A stretch of DNA of 64,000 nucleotides from Tolypocladium sp. Sup5 PDA-1 (Eukaryota; Ascomycota; Sordariomycetes; Hypocreales; Ophiocordycipitaceae). Each line of letters opens with the position of its first letter. The stretch's first letter is position 1. The notes under the pieces were generated by a model. It did no database searches, was not told the origin of the DNA, and was given only the letters and a program-made list of their open reading frames with translations. Where the stretch lies: contig JPHH03000002.1 in the NCBI GenBank assembly GCA_000750105.3, positions 496,001-560,000 on the forward strand. The letters are read 5' to 3'. Positions 20,382 through 33,859 of the stretch are shown in pieces. The position numbers were made by a program, and so were the translations under genes.

Positions 20382-23300
20382 TGGCGTGGAAGCTGTTTCA
20401 GTATTTTCCAATTTGGTGGGTTTCCTTGACACTCTTCTTTTACAAACGTTTCCGACTAATACTTGTCGTCAGGATTTAAGTGGCCTTGGGCTTGGGCTTT
20501 TTTTCATGTGTCTGATGGCGATGAGTTTGGGAGTCTGAGGTTTGGCTCGCGGGGTTGGTTTACGGACGATACCCGGCATGGACGATGATGATGGCTCGCG
20601 GGGTTGGTTTACGTATGATACCCGGCATGGATGATGGATGATGGCTCGCGGGGTTGGTTTACGATACCCGGCATGGAGATACCCGGCATGGATGATCATT
20701 GATGGAAGCGGGTCAACAAAGATGCTTCTCCACTTTCACAATGGCTATTGATGCCTGTGATGAATGATTGTGCCCCTTATTGTTCGTAGTTTCGTGCATG
20801 CCAGCAATTCTGTCTGCCCACTGGTCTGGACCCTCGACGGCGTTGATCGCCGCCATTGCAGAGGCCCAATTTTAGGCGCTGCCTGTTTCCAGCCGTGATG
20901 AGGGCATCACCAGTACTCATAACGGGTACCCGTACTCGCCAGGCAAGTTTTATGTGGTGTGTTGCTGGGTCACGCCAGCAAAATCGCCAGCATTGGTGCA
21001 CCCCACAAGCCTGGAATGAAGAGACAGAGCTAGAGCTGAGCGCATGCACAAACCCTGGCTGGAATCCATAGCGAGCAGTCAAGATAGCATACGCGTTCTA
21101 CGCAGTATCTGCGTGATATAGACAAGACGCTCTGTCAAGCCAACTATCTGACGCTGCAAGGGGGGTGACAGTGAATGGCCTCCCTCTGGACATACGACGG
21201 AAAGCACAAGAGCGGAAGCGTACATATACCTATCGGATTTCCGCGTTAACAAGCCCTACGACTACTTCGCCAAAGTTTGAGTTACTGGAAGCTGTGGGTA
21301 GTATATTGCGGCTAGCCCTGCACCAACTTGATATACGCGCCAACATCGTTGGCGATGGCGCAGCCTACGACCTACGATCCAGAAACGACGAAACCCGACC
21401 CTTAACACCAGCCCAGTGCGAGGGCCCCCTCGCATTTACATCCTCAGGATTTCTCAATACTGAGGCTCCCAGCTGCATCGCTTGAAGGGGGTGTCGCTAT
21501 CCGCTGTCCAGTGAACGACAGCCCCGACATGGTTGCAGTCATACCTGGCTGTGACTGTGAAGCACGCCAGGCAGAACTCAACCAGTTGAGTCCATGGTCA
21601 TGGGGTAGAGACTGTCGCACCGACGTAGACTATTGGTGATCCTCATGGAAGCTGAGATCCCAGCGGGTCGTCGAAATGGCACGGCGACGGCATGTGAAAG
21701 CCATATCCGCCAATCCCCGACCGCGGACAGGAACCGGAGTCTAGGATCAAGAGCATCCCTCGCTGCTATTCGCCGACGCCACGATATGGCTGGGCTCATC
21801 GTCACGCCCTGCTGCCTGCACAGCCGTGTCGTGAGATATCGCACGGCCGTTTGGTCGACGAGGCAGCCCGGCCGCCCAGCGCCCCGCAAGGCGTCGTGAA
21901 CGAACGAAACGAGCGAACGCGTCGTTTCGCCTTCGGACGGACTCGACGAAATTGCCGGGCATGCTTCGAAGGCAAAGATCGTCGCTGCTGTGACCGTGGT
22001 AGTCGTGCGGTGCATCGTCGACTGTGAGTGTGGCTGGGCCTAGTCATGACTCATCGACGCTGAAACAGCCCAAAGCCTGTACTTGCTCCTGGAGCAAATG
22101 GCATTAGCGAAAGTCGAGGAATCGCAGTGAATAAAAAGGCTGCGACGGCATTGAGACGTCTTGAGTAGGTAGAGAACGTGACCGCGCGTCGCGGATGGCG
22201 AGGCATACGCAGCACGCACGATGACGCACCGCGGCTCCTCGCGTTTGGTGGCGAACCGTCTCGTACTGTACATACAGCGCGCATGCACCAAGTCGTAGCG
22301 CAGAAAGCAGGGCCGAGGGATTCCATTCAAGAAGGACCAATTGGGATGTGCATTTTGCCAGGGACGCGAGTGGAAGAATGCAGCCCGTGCAGGCAGTTGG
22401 ATGTCATCATGTGTAAGTCGGCAAAACGGGAGGCCAGCCGCTGCGGTGGAGGTGGTGGAGCACGGGCTCCGGGTGGCGCAAGGGTCGTCCCGACAGAGTG
22501 GTTAGGTCACGTGAGGCGGGTGACGCACAGTGCACCGCCACTACCGCCCACGTGGCTGGCGTGGCGCTCGCCGCTGACCGACGACAAGGCTCATGCCAGC
22601 CCAATCTCGACGTTGCAACAAGCGCCTGGCAGTCGGCAATCGCATCTCAGACACGGCGGAACAAGTCCTGGAACATCCCTGCGCGTTAGTGCAGTGCACA
22701 CTAGTCCGTAGACGAAAAAGAAAAGAGGCGACAAGGAAAGAGAGAATATTACTCACATTCACCGCAACCACTGCGGTGACTGATGTGTACCTTGTCCGTC
22801 CACGCGCACTGGGCAGGCGTCGACGTACTCACAAAAACAGGCCGCGATCGCTGCCCAATGAGCAACGCAACCGCTCCGCGAGGCACTAGGCTGGCGATAT
22901 CTGGCCCGGTATTCCCAATAAACCGGGTCGAACACGAAGGATGACTCGGCCAGCTCGTCATGTTACATACCTGCTTGACCGTCAGACAAGACGGGCCCCT
23001 CGATTGACCCGTGGTGGTTGCAGTAAGGCATCGAACTTTGCAGAACTTTGCAGTAGCTGGAACCGGAGGGGTGTGAGGCAATGGAGGGGCTCGCTGCCTC
23101 CTCATTCCCTCACTTACACGTGCCGACCATGGCAAAAGCGCCCTGATGCGCAGGGCCACAAGCGTACGTGCCAGGCATGCAGGTGTCAGGATGAGTTGGG
23201 TATCCTCGCATTCGTTGTGGAAGCAAGCCCTGCAGCGCGACTTCTATCGTGATCCACGGTGTCTTTGCGTGCTGGGTGAAGACTGGACGGCATAGACGAT

Positions 23301-26300
23301 GCACATCCATCCATCCGCGTCAAAAAGGAAGGGCTGATGCGTGCCCATTGGCTGCCCAGTGTACGGCTGGGCAGGTCACGACGGGGGCTTTGCATCCAAT
23401 ATCTGGTGTCTGCTGTGCGGTCTCTCGACACGGGCCGTGCGGCCTGTGTGTTACCGGTGCTGCCTATGTACCTCTCTGGATGCCTCGCACACGCCTCGCG
23501 GAGGCAAGCAGTGCAACAGGCAGCGAGTGTTCTGGCAGTTGACGGCTTACCAACAGAGTGTTGCACCAGGAACCGGACCGAAGCTCGCTGCCCGGTGTTT
23601 GTCGGCAGACACAAGCGCGCCCGTCTCCGCCGGCAGTGCTGAAGATTACAGACGTCATGATGCTGCTCCGTCTCGGTGCTTCCGCCCTCACATGCCCAGC
23701 CCTCAAAGACGAGGGTCCGCGCATATGACAGCGTGCGTATGTGTCTACTGCGCCCGCTCCGCCGCGAAGGGTCGATTGTCCCGGCGTTTGTTGACACGTC
23801 CTCCACCGCCCACGCCCTGTTGTTGCAAAAGCGCCAGAGAGTGCCACATACCGAGACCCGGGCAACGGACCTGGGCAACGGAAGGCCACAAAGAGTCGGT
23901 CAGCGGGTTCCTAGGTTCAAAGTGTAAGCCTGTGATCCCTATTTTTGGTGGGAACTGGAGCCCTGGTGTTTTGATGTCCGTGTCGCGGCGAATGGTGAAG
24001 CCGGGTTGGGCTAGGGACGACAGGGGTCCTGACGCTGCGGGCCGGCGTCCTCCCACCACGCGCGACGTGTCTGCAGGGCATGCCAATCACGATGGGGACC
24101 GACTCGCAGTCCCGCGCCGCCATTCGACAGCAAGGCGCCTTTGGACATCAATACAGCACAGTAGCATTGTGCGTTGGGAGAGAATACATGAGACTGGCCG
24201 GCCGTGGCGATGAGTCACAGGCCTCGCGCCTCGACGTCCATGGCAGAGCCAGAGAGCTGCTGCCGGCGGCCTCGATCGACGGGTGTTGTGTTTCCCCCAT
24301 GAAATTGCGAAATGAATCCCATGGCGGAAACGAGAGAGAAAATTTTTCCCTGTCGAAAACGAGGGACAAGGCCGGGAGCGCAAGGTGAAGGCCCAGGGGG
24401 AGCATCACACCGGCCACCGAGCTAGCGTTTTAATCAGACAACGGAGGGCGTGGGTTGTCTGTGCCTCTGTGGCTGTCTCTTTTCTAGAAATCGTGCCAGG
24501 GGTGGCAACAGAGGGATCCCGACCAATGCTCTCGACGGCCACGAGAGCGACCGGCGCTACCGAGACAAGGACGGAGGGGCGTGCTCGTGAAGCCTCGCGG
24601 GAGCGACTGACAAGAGGCTGGCCAACGGGTTTTGGGCCCCAAGGCGAGAGAGGACGAAATCGAAGACGCGGAACTCGAAATCGTACTGTACAGCCTTGCA
24701 GATGGGCAGCAGAAACGCTGAAGCTGAAGCCGTGATGCTCGCACTCGCACCTGCAAGGGGGTGTGCAGCGGCGAGTGTCGACGTCAACAGCCCGATGGTG
24801 ATTCCAAGTGATGGGATCGCTCACCTCGGGTCCGTACAGTGCGCCGTGCCTGGCGCAACGCGGGTGGGAAACGGGAGGCAGATGGGACTTTGCGCGGGCT
24901 GCACGATCCCGCCCGGTGGGCCTTCTAGCGTTGCAAGCCGACCAAGTTGCACGAAGAGGAGGAAGAGATTGCACCCAGGCGGGCTGAAGACGAGCCGGAA
25001 GCCCTCCCGCGGGTGGATCGCGGTCCGCCAGAATGGCCCAGACAGATGCAGCTCATGCGACTTGAGCAGATGGATGTGATGCCGTTAAATGCACTGCAAC
25101 TAGGATACTGCGGCCGCTAAACCTCAGTAACCCATTGCTGGGACCGACAGACCTGTAGGCCGCCGTCGTCGAGACAATCAGCCAGCCCTAGCTCTTTATA
25201 ACAGCGCACGTGTCTCCTTCGCCGGCCTTGCAGCAGCTTACTGCAGAACGGCTGGGCTGCCCACTGTCTGCGAACATGGAGCGAGGTGTCGTGTATGGGC
25301 AGAGCAGGTTCGATATCGGCATGAATCCGAAGCAACGTTGTCCTGCAGCTCGCAGCATCTCGCCTCAGATATGTCGCGCCAAGCTTAACACAATGGGAAT
25401 GAATGCCCGTACTTTAAACTTCCTAGCACATTCGTACCGTCTTTTTGTCAGTGGGGAGGAAAGGGGCTTGAAAAATGCAAGTCGATGTGAATGGCCGATA
25501 AAGACAAGGAGAAAAGACATGACGGCATTCGTGCTCGTACTTGGGGTCGAGGATGCGCCGAGACGTGAGACATTGAGGCCATTCCATGCCAAACTCCTCA
25601 TTTTCTTTACGCCCGTCGCAGTTGTAAACAGTGCACTTAATATGAGGTGCATCTTGCGGTAGCACCAGGAATCCTCGTACCGTGCATGACGAGGCAAACA
25701 AAACTGAAGGGCTTGCCTGGGCGAAAGAAGGCAGCATATTGTCTTCAATCGGCCGGTGGTGTATTGGGTTGACCCGCAAAGTCCGTTGCCCCAGTGGTCG
25801 TCCTTCGGTGTTAGTCGAGCAGTGCATTTTGACTTTGAGCGGCCTCATTCGCCATCTGCCCAAAATGCTGCAAGGCAGCTGCCGGGGCGTTCATATTCTC
25901 TTCACCGGAGAGAAATGAAAACGTGCCTCCTGTTCTGTGAGGCTGTTCTGGGCGCAGAGGTTCGTGACCGACGCCTCGGCGCTTCAACCTGGTGCATCCC
26001 AGAATGCGATGGTGACGACCTGGCTGAAGGAGGGTGACGACGGCCTCGATCACAGCCCTGCTGCACCGAAGAACAAGACGTCACACAACGGCCTTGACGC
26101 TGGCCCAATGGGCGTCGGCGTGGCGGCACACGGCGGCTCGGAATCACACTACCTGACCGTGCATGTGACGGGAACCCCTCCACTGAAGCCGTGAACGTGG
26201 AAGTAGATGGTGTGCGCTGAGGTCACAGAGCCAGTCACGGTTCTGTGATGGGTTGTTTGCTCGCTGACCGGCCCAAGTAGTCCGGGATCTCGAGCTCGGA

Positions 26301-28684
26301 GGGCTCCTAGGACCAAGGCCACACACGTAATCGGCGATCAAACGAATGACTTATAAAGTTGGCAAAGTCCCTCATTGTCCCAACTTGTCCTCCGGCGTTC
26401 GGACATGATGTTTGATCGTCACTCGGTCTTCCATCATCGCGGTTTGCGACGAGTCTGAGAGGCGTACTCCGTATACTTCCGGCAGATAGTCTCTCTGGCC
26501 CCGAGAGCCCTGGCGATATTCGCATCTCATCGCATCGCGCGACGTCGTCTGCTGGCACTTGCTGCTTGGCCTTTGTCGGGACAGAACAATTGCGCTCGCA
26601 CGTCCACCACCCGCGCCGACATATTGCACCTTTTCAGTGCGGCGCAATTCCTCGCGGAGCATTGGCCGTTGACTGGAGACCAAGTTATTCCGGGAGATCA
26701 CTACCGTTTCGTGGCAGAGGCAACAGCCGCAGCGCCTCGAATAAAAGATTTTTCGACAAGGGACACCTCCAAGGTCGTTGCCTGTTGTTGACCAGGCCCC
26801 TTGAACCAGCGGGCAGAGGTGTCCTGGATCAGAGTTTTCGGCCAGGAATATCCAGTCAGAGCGCCTGGCGAACCCGTCTTGAGCACAGAGCACGTTGGTG
26901 AGTTGGAAGCACCGAGTCTGAGCAGTCGAATATTCTCTCTCGATCTCTTCTCGATATCAGGCGTCTCGGTCAGCTCGACAGACCAACGACAGGCGCTGAT
27001 TTCGAATCTGCTTTGCAGGAAATAATCGCCTTGCAGCACTGTGGACGGGCGGCCAGGATTCCACCCCAGCGTTCCATCATTTCGCTTAGCACTTCGTGTC
27101 GGTAAATTGGAGTGCTGGGGATCTCGGTGGGTTTGTTGCAGCCTTGGAGGTTGCAAAAACGGCCGCGGCACAGGCCAGCTGTGTTTACTTGCACTGGCTG
27201 GCAGGTTGAAAAAGTCGGCGCACGAGCAAGCGCCGCCAGCGGCAAACGCACAAGAGACGTGACCTTTGTTGGTCTCGTCTTGGTTACGACATTTGTCGTC
27301 GTTGCGTCGAATAATCTGGCAGTTGGAAAACCGCCGTCGCCTCAGGCAGCCCTGGAGAGAGAGGCTGGGACTCAAAACGGCAAGACACAGAGCCTGCACC
27401 AACAATTCCAAACTCGCAACATCGAACAATTTACAGAAGGTCCCTAGACCCTGGCAGCGGGTCGAGAAACGGCTCCGCTTGGTCGTCAGCGACAGACGAG
27501 TCAGCGTCATCATTGCATCGTCCTCGGCCGGGCGAAAAGAAGAGGCCGTTTGCTGCGCTGCTCCGTTGGCTGCTTACGAGTACGAGCATCTTCTCGTGAG
27601 TCGCCGGCCAACGAAACATCGCGAGCGCATCGCATCTATCAGCTCGGCGGACCACAACCGGCTCGCCATCAGCACCAACGAGGCCCGCGCAGCCAGTGGC
27701 AGACGCAGCAGTCATCGACAGTCGCACATTGGGCCAGGCGCTACACCAACAGGGCTCCATCGCGGGAACCGTGCCTGCCGGCGGCTTCCAGCACTGTGTG
27801 GCTTGCGCCCGAAGCTTCCACAGGTGTGACTAAGACGCTGCCTCTCAGGGCCCAATAGCTGGAGCGGCAGCGCGCGACCGAGACCTAGCACCGGCTAAGT
27901 GCACGCCCCCTCCAACTCTCTCTCCTCTCCCATCCATCCGCTGCTGAGCACCGCACCGCAGGCCAAGCAAGGCACTGCCAACCGTGCCCCTTGCCCCCCC
28001 TGTCGCATGCCTGTCCAGCCTCTCTGGGCACCCCCTGTTGCGTCGAGGTGGTCTGTTTGCTAAGGTTGTCCATCCCGGTCTGGCCTGGGGGCCTAGGAGG
28101 GCGACTTCTCCTCCGCTGCCACACAATATATACCTCGACTCACACCCACCCCAACCTCCTCCCTCTCTCTTCCGCAACATTTTGGCTTTTGCCAATCAAC
28201 TATTCTCCACAGCACGTTCATTAACTCAGCTAAAAGCACGTCGGTGTCGACGTCGCCTTTGCCGCTCTCTCCCGCCAACAGACGCTTCAGATCGCTGGCC
28301 CCGCGTGTCCAGCACCTCCAAATCACCACCGCAAAAGCCAGGTTCGCTCGCGACTTGGCTCACATTTCCTCTACGCAGAGGAAATATCCACCACACATCG
28401 GTCATGTTTGCAGAAGCAGGAGTCTTTTCTAACCCCTACTCTTCCGACCACATACCCAGGTGACGGGCCCTCACCTTATACCCGCGCGCCTCTTCCCCGG
28501 CGCGACACCAGATTTTGGACACCAAAAACAACAATACCAACAACCACCACCACCACCGACGCCACCGCCTCGACGAAGCACTCGACGACATCCACCCTTG
28601 TTCGCCTGGCCGACAACGGCCGCTGCAGGTTTTGGGGCGGCGAAAGACTGGGATGTCGACGGGGCATCGCAAGAGCGCAGGACA
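20382..28684. other. Largest gene-free stretch, 8.3 kb
   Basis: Apart from the minisatellite I found no gene. Many open frames of 60-290 codons overlap on both strands, as expected by chance in GC-rich DNA. None has a domain, consistent splice sites or a single dominant frame. It is not AT-rich, so it does not look like RIP-mutated transposon DNA. Dispersed-motif copies lie near 22701, 24831 and 26464. From about 27900 the sequence becomes a pyrimidine-rich leader with a TATATA string at 28127, probably the promoter of the gene at 28685. Confidence 0.5.
20544..20697 (+). repeat. Minisatellite, about 50-bp unit, 3+ copies
   Basis: Units start at 20544, 20593 and 20643, each with GGCTCGCGGGGTTGGTTTAC followed by GATACCCGGCATGGA and GATGAT runs. 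The third unit is shortened and is followed by a partial one (GATACCCGGCATGGATGATC). It begins about 160 bp past the stop codon of the zinc-finger-like gene, so it may lie in its 3' UTR. Confidence 0.85.
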
Positions 28685-29932
28685 ATGAATTACCCTTCAC
28701 CACGAACACCTGGATCGACCCCGATCCACGAGTGGGAGTATTCGCGAATGTCTTCGGCTACTCCCACTCCGTCCCCGCGGCCCAACTGGTTCGACTCGGC
28801 AACGCCCCGGCGACCGGCCACCCGCGCCGCCCACTCCCGGGCAAACAGCTACTCGCAGCAGCAGGGCTCCTTCACCCCCCGGACGAACATAGAGTCTCCG
28901 CGGTACAATAGCTCCGGGAACTACTGTACGGTTGATGTGAGTGCCAAAGATTTCTCGTCATCGCGCCGGCCTTCGGGCCAGTACCAGACTCCCTCCAGGC
29001 GCGATCGCCGGCACTCGTATACCTATGTCCGGGCCTCTACCCCCTATGGAGAATCCGACGAGGACGAGATCATCGAGGCGCTGGGGCGCACGTATGTGTT
29101 GCCGGCGCAGTCACGGTCCAAGAGTCGCCGCGAGCACACGCACCTCCCAACTTACCATGATGGGGTACGGTACACTAATCACGGCGACTACCTGCAGAGT
29201 GCCGCATACTACGCTGATCCAGCCTTCGCCCGGTCAGCTCAGTACGAATCACCGCGGCCTCAACCCCCAGCCCAAGCCCGGCCTCCGACCAGCCATTCCC
29301 ATGCCCGCCGGTCGTCGGCCTCCATACCCCAGCGGCCAGCGACGACCAGACCGTCCAACGCCCACCGGGCCAAGCCGCCGGCTCCTCCCAAGGCAACCGA
29401 GTCGGATGCCCGTCGGCACAAGATTCCCCAGGGCTACTCGCTCAAGAACTGGGACCCGACCGAGGAACCCATCCTGCTCCTGGGCAGCGTGTTCGACGCC
29501 AACAGCCTCGGCAAGTGGATCTACGACTGGACAGTGTACCACGAAGGCGCCACGACCCCAATTGCCGACATGGCAGGCGAGCTCTGGCTTCTTCTGATCC
29601 AGCTGTCGGTCCACATCAAGGACGCGGAGGCGAAGGTGGGTCTCGTGCGGAGCGCGGAGAACCGAGAAACGGTCGACGACTTCATCGACGCCGGCGAGCG
29701 CCTCATGGACAAGCTGAGGTCGCTCCTCAAGGCGTGCGAGGCGCCCATGCTCAAGGCGGCCAGGAAGAAGCAATCCAGCCTCGGCAAGAACTCCGGCGTC
29801 GAGTTCGTCGACACCCTGTTCGGCCGCGACCGAGAATTGGCCAAGACGGAGAAGTTCATGCAAAGCGTAAGGCTCTTCAACCTCCGCTTTGACGCCAACT
29901 GTTCCGAGATCCTCAAGGAGCCCACTGCCTAG
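28685..29932 (+). CDS. Conserved fungal protein, disordered N-terminus, globular C-terminus
   Basis: A single exon of 415 aa from the first in-frame ATG (MNYPSPRTPGSTP). The frame is open further upstream but has no ATG there. Residues 1-250 are Ser/Pro/Arg/Tyr-rich and likely disordered. The conserved part begins at KIPQGYSLKNWDPTEEP and continues with ILLLGSVFDANSLGKWIYDW, a GELWLLLIQL helix and an AENRETVDDFIDAGERL helix, ending in FVDTLFGRDRELAKTE and a short tail. I recognise this C-terminal block from many Pezizomycotina proteins that carry the misleading label 'vegetative cell wall protein gp1'. The label reflects only the Pro-rich part. There is no signal peptide or membrane segment, so it is probably cytosolic. 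Function unknown. A small intron at a GTGAGT near 28937 is possible but not needed. Confidence 0.75.
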   Translation: MNYPSPRTPGSTPIHEWEYSRMSSATPTPSPRPNWFDSATPRRPATRAAHSRANSYSQQQGSFTPRTNIESPRYNSSGNYCTVDVSAKDFSSSRRPSGQYQTPSRRDRRHSYTYVRASTPYGESDEDEIIEALGRTYVLPAQSRSKSRREHTHLPTYHDGVRYTNHGDYLQSAAYYADPAFARSAQYESPRPQPPAQARPPTSHSHARRSSASIPQRPATTRPSNAHRAKPPAPPKATESDARRHKIPQGYSLKNWDPTEEPILLLGSVFDANSLGKWIYDWTVYHEGATTPIADMAGELWLLLIQLSVHIKDAEAKVGLVRSAENRETVDDFIDAGERLMDKLRSLLKACEAPMLKAARKKQSSLGKNSGVEFVDTLFGRDRELAKTEKFMQSVRLFNLRFDANCSEILKEPTA

Positions 29933-32900
29933 GAACCAGTCCGTGGACATTGCCCTGGAGCGGCCTTTCCGATGGCGGACCAGATCCGTCGCCGGAGCAG
30001 ATTTCATTTCTCTCTCTCATCTGTCTCTCCCTCTTTGGCTGATCCGATTTGGACATGGAGCCAGAGGAAGACCCATGGATGCCGGATGGACAAGCCAAGG
30101 GGGCTGTACAATACGATCCTCACCCGCGGATTTCCATTGGATACCCCCTGACCCACGCGGATTTCTTTTTCTGTTTTTCACTTGAAAACCTCGGACTCTT
30201 CAACCTCGACCCCGGAGAAACGGTTTTGTGTTTTTTATTATTATCTTGCAAGACAACCAAAGGGCGACCTGTACTACCAGCAATGCACACGCAGAAGGGA
30301 CGTTGATAAGGGGGCATTTGACCATTTATAGATACCCAACGCTTTTATACAAGGCGTCACGAGCGGGCGGAGAAGCTGCGCAAGGGGGAGCAGAGGCAAT
30401 GGTGTGTCAAGTGTTTTTTTCTATATTTCCTTTGTTACAAAAGTCGCAGCTGTGGAGATTTGACGGGAAGGGTACGCTCAGACGCGCAACACGGCCGAGT
30501 CTGAGTGATGGTTCCACGACTACGCGTCGACCCGGTTATTCAAGGTCGGGTCGCATGCACGGCCGGTTTAGGACGGTCACAGTGTACGTGTGCGTTGTTT
30601 ACCTTATGAGAGGGCAAGGGTGGTGGAGTTCGTATCGGGACATGCGGACTTGGCAACACCATCGCGTAGGACTGTATTTAATGGAATGAATGGATACTTG
30701 AGAAGCACAACCAGTAGATTCGAAGCCCAATGTGATGCCCATTGTGTACTGTATGCGTTTGCGTATGTGTTTGTCGGAAGTAATGGCTGGGCTGGGGTGC
30801 CATGAGAATTGATAAATCGCGCCACCATGGTGACCGGGACGCCGTTCGGAGGAGGGACACGGAGAGATGTAAGGACCCGACTTGCCACCGTGAAGCACAT
30901 CTATGCGCGTTCTACATGTGGAGGTCATGGACGTGTCCGACAAGCTTTCTCTAGGGCTGTCTGATGCCTCCGTGCCATCGCTGGCTACCCTGGTGCTGCT
31001 GGAATAGAGTTCCGGTAGATGACTGGCGTCATGCTTTCGGCCTTAGGATTGGGTTCCCGCCGGGCCGCTCCCTTGGTTCCCCGCCGCGAGATGCGATGCG
31101 GAGTAACGGAGCCTGTTGCGAGATGACTTCGAAAGCAGGCGCGTGTGGCGATGGAGAGCGGCGACAGAGGTTCCCGGTGATCGGATGAACGAACAGGTAA
31201 TTAATGCAGGCGCTCGTTCTTGACTGTTGGACAAGCAAGCAAGGCACAGAAAAGCCACGTCCGAATGCGCGGCAGGTTCGGAGAGCGCACGCCACAGTCG
31301 GACTTGAAGGCGATGCGGATGCGGTTCGGATTCGCACCGCGAGTACGACATGGGATAGCGAACCCGTGACTTGTGAGACGGGACAGAACTCGTCACCACT
31401 TACCAGCGCTCGTCATGTCCACGTCTACTATTCCCGTTCAGGCCGAATCGCGCTGCAGCACTCGTAGTACATTGCTGACGACAGCGTCGCAAGATTTGCG
31501 TACGGACGTACTGTGCAAAGGCCTTCCAAGCAAACTCAGCACGCGCGCGAGTCAAACGCGCCCGCCGCCTGAGTCGTGACGGCTCTCCTCACCAGGCGGC
31601 GACCGAGACAAAGGGCTGGGCGAGAGACCCAGGGGGCGTGCTGCTGCTCAAGTTGCTGCCTCCCGAACACCTCCCCACTGCACCAGTACTGGTGGGTGGT
31701 TTGCCATTCGCCGCACAGGCGCGTGGCTGCATGGGACTGGGCTGTATGTCTCGGGTCAGGTAGCGAGCAAGAGGAGAGCCTCAGCTGGCGGCGAACGCCT
31801 GCAACGGGCCTGCGGCGTGCCGTGTTGCGCGTGTCTCTCCCTTGCCTTGCTGGTTGGAGGGGTTTGGGCTCGTTGAGGTTGCACGAGGGGGGCTGACGGG
31901 CGGGTGAATGAATGGTGTTGCACCGTGGGTACGCGGTTTGCATGGCCCATTGCAACGTCATGGCATCCATCACAGTCAGTATTTACACCAACCAGCTCCA
32001 CCTGTTGGTTGGTTTCAATCAATCTATTCTTGGAGAGGGGAAGTTTGTGTGTGATTTGATTGATGTGATTCCCCAGCCACATTTTTCGGTGAAAGCCAGG
32101 TGAGAGATGAGAGACGTCACTGGCGCAAGGTAGGCCCGTCGTCCCGCTTGGGAAGCTTGAAGAGAAGCAAGCTCATGCACACTCCCCCTCCCGGCTGCGG
32201 AGAAGAGCCAGCGCTGCATGGCCCGTTTGTGGGATGGACCTTTTCCATGGATGAGGGGGGCACGTAAGCCGGTCTATGGACATGGAACTGGCCCAGCGCC
32301 CCTCGAACCATCCGTCCATCCATCCATGTGCCAGCCAGCCACGCTTTTCGCTCGGAGGGGCCGTCCCTGTCCTTTCCCATCGCGGCCTGCTCGCATCCTG
32401 GTCCGTCCCGCGAGCCGACACGCGCGTGAACCGCGGCGGCTGAGAGCAAGCCGTGACGGTGCGGAGAAGAGGGGGTTTCTTGTTGAGGGAGATGGAGCCG
32501 TCGCTGGGTCTGGCCCCCAAATGGAAACTCGGATGCTGGAGGCTGGCTGGCGCTTAATGTGCGAGGGCAGGGAGGGCTTGCATGACTTGCATACAACCCT
32601 ACCCTGCGGCCCGTGACATCGCGGGAAGGACGCCCGGGATGGGCCAATGGCAGGCCGTGTCGGCGGCGGGAGCCCATGGCGGGCTGCTGGGCGGCTGCAA
32701 ACGTCGGCGCCGTTGGATGGCAGAGTGGTTGCTGCGGAGGCCTGAGGGACGCGGTTCTAACTTCTCGGCCGTGTCCTTGTCGGCATGGCTCCTCCAGGGG
32801 AGGATTGCCTTTACCTTGCTGGGTGGGAATGGTACTCTTACCAAGTTATGGTGCAAGTGGCACCGGCTTACGGCGATGCAGCATCCTCGCATGGCATGTA

Positions 32901-33859
32901 CGAGGAGCCGTAATCCGTGCATGACTAGCACGCTGGACCCTTTGGCGGCCATCTCAGCCATGTGTCAGTAAGACATGTTCAGCAGGACCGTTTACTATCC
33001 ACATGTGCATGAAAGGGCAGAAGGACCCCTATTCAAGTATTCAGATGGCTATTGGGCCATGGCGAGAAGGCAGAGGCCTTGCGGAAGCGTCTGGTTTATA
33101 AACTGCAGCCAGATCGAGGGCAACAAGCTGGAACGTGGGACTCATAGGCTCCTCGCGGCATCCATCGGGCCATGCAGGCATGGCACGCCGTCACGGATCT
33201 CACGGCCGGGATCTCACGGCCCACGTTCTGGAAACCGGCCCTCTGGGAACGAGCAGACAACTATCTACCTGGCCACGCGCAACTCATGCAGCCCCCATAG
33301 CGCGCCTCCCGGCAGCCGAACAGTCGGGACGAGGTAATCTGGGCTCGTGCAGCTAACCTCCGTCCCGGCCAGGAGCCCCGGAGGCGACGAGGCTGCAGAA
33401 GTGGCCATCGGAGGAGGTGGTGGGGCCGGGCTCGGGGGCGGCACATGCAGCTTATTTTGGGGCCGAGGATGCAGGTTCGGCGGTTGTGGGAGGCGTGAGG
33501 GGAGCACAGAGCTCGAGATGCTCCGGCTGTGGTTGACGTGTATTCACATGTGGATGATGTATGGCTACAAGATGCACTTGGATATACCGACAGTTGACTA
33601 GCAGAGCTTGGAGGCATGCGTCTCTTATGTTCTGGCTCGGGTTGATACCAGACAAGCCCTATCGAGATCGGAACTCCGAACTGAAGGCAACTGGAGTGTA
33701 AGAACTAACGAAACACAGCGTCAATGAAACGTATTTGTTGAAAAAGGTATTTTAATACTTTGAACAAATATCACTTAAAACGGAGTTAACTACGATGAAC
33801 TACTTCAAGATATGTCGCCATCGAGACAGTTTTTCTTGAGGCACAGAACAAATGGCGCC
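29933..33859. other. Long intergenic spacer, 3.9 kb
   Basis: No gene was seen. A dispersed-motif copy lies at 31498-31511, a short duplication of GGATCTCACGGCC near 33195-33221, and a G-rich stretch (33411-33442) that could form a quadruplex. The last 200 bp turn AT-rich and should be the 3' UTR of the deaminase-like gene on the minus strand. Confidence 0.5.

Noticed and set aside
23341..24213. A 290-codon plus-strand frame in the large spacer
   Set aside because: Cys/Arg/Pro-rich random-looking sequence with competing frames on both strands.
26701..27513. A 270-codon minus-strand frame in the large spacer
   Set aside because: No domain, no even codon pattern, several equally long frames overlap it, and no splice or promoter context supports it.
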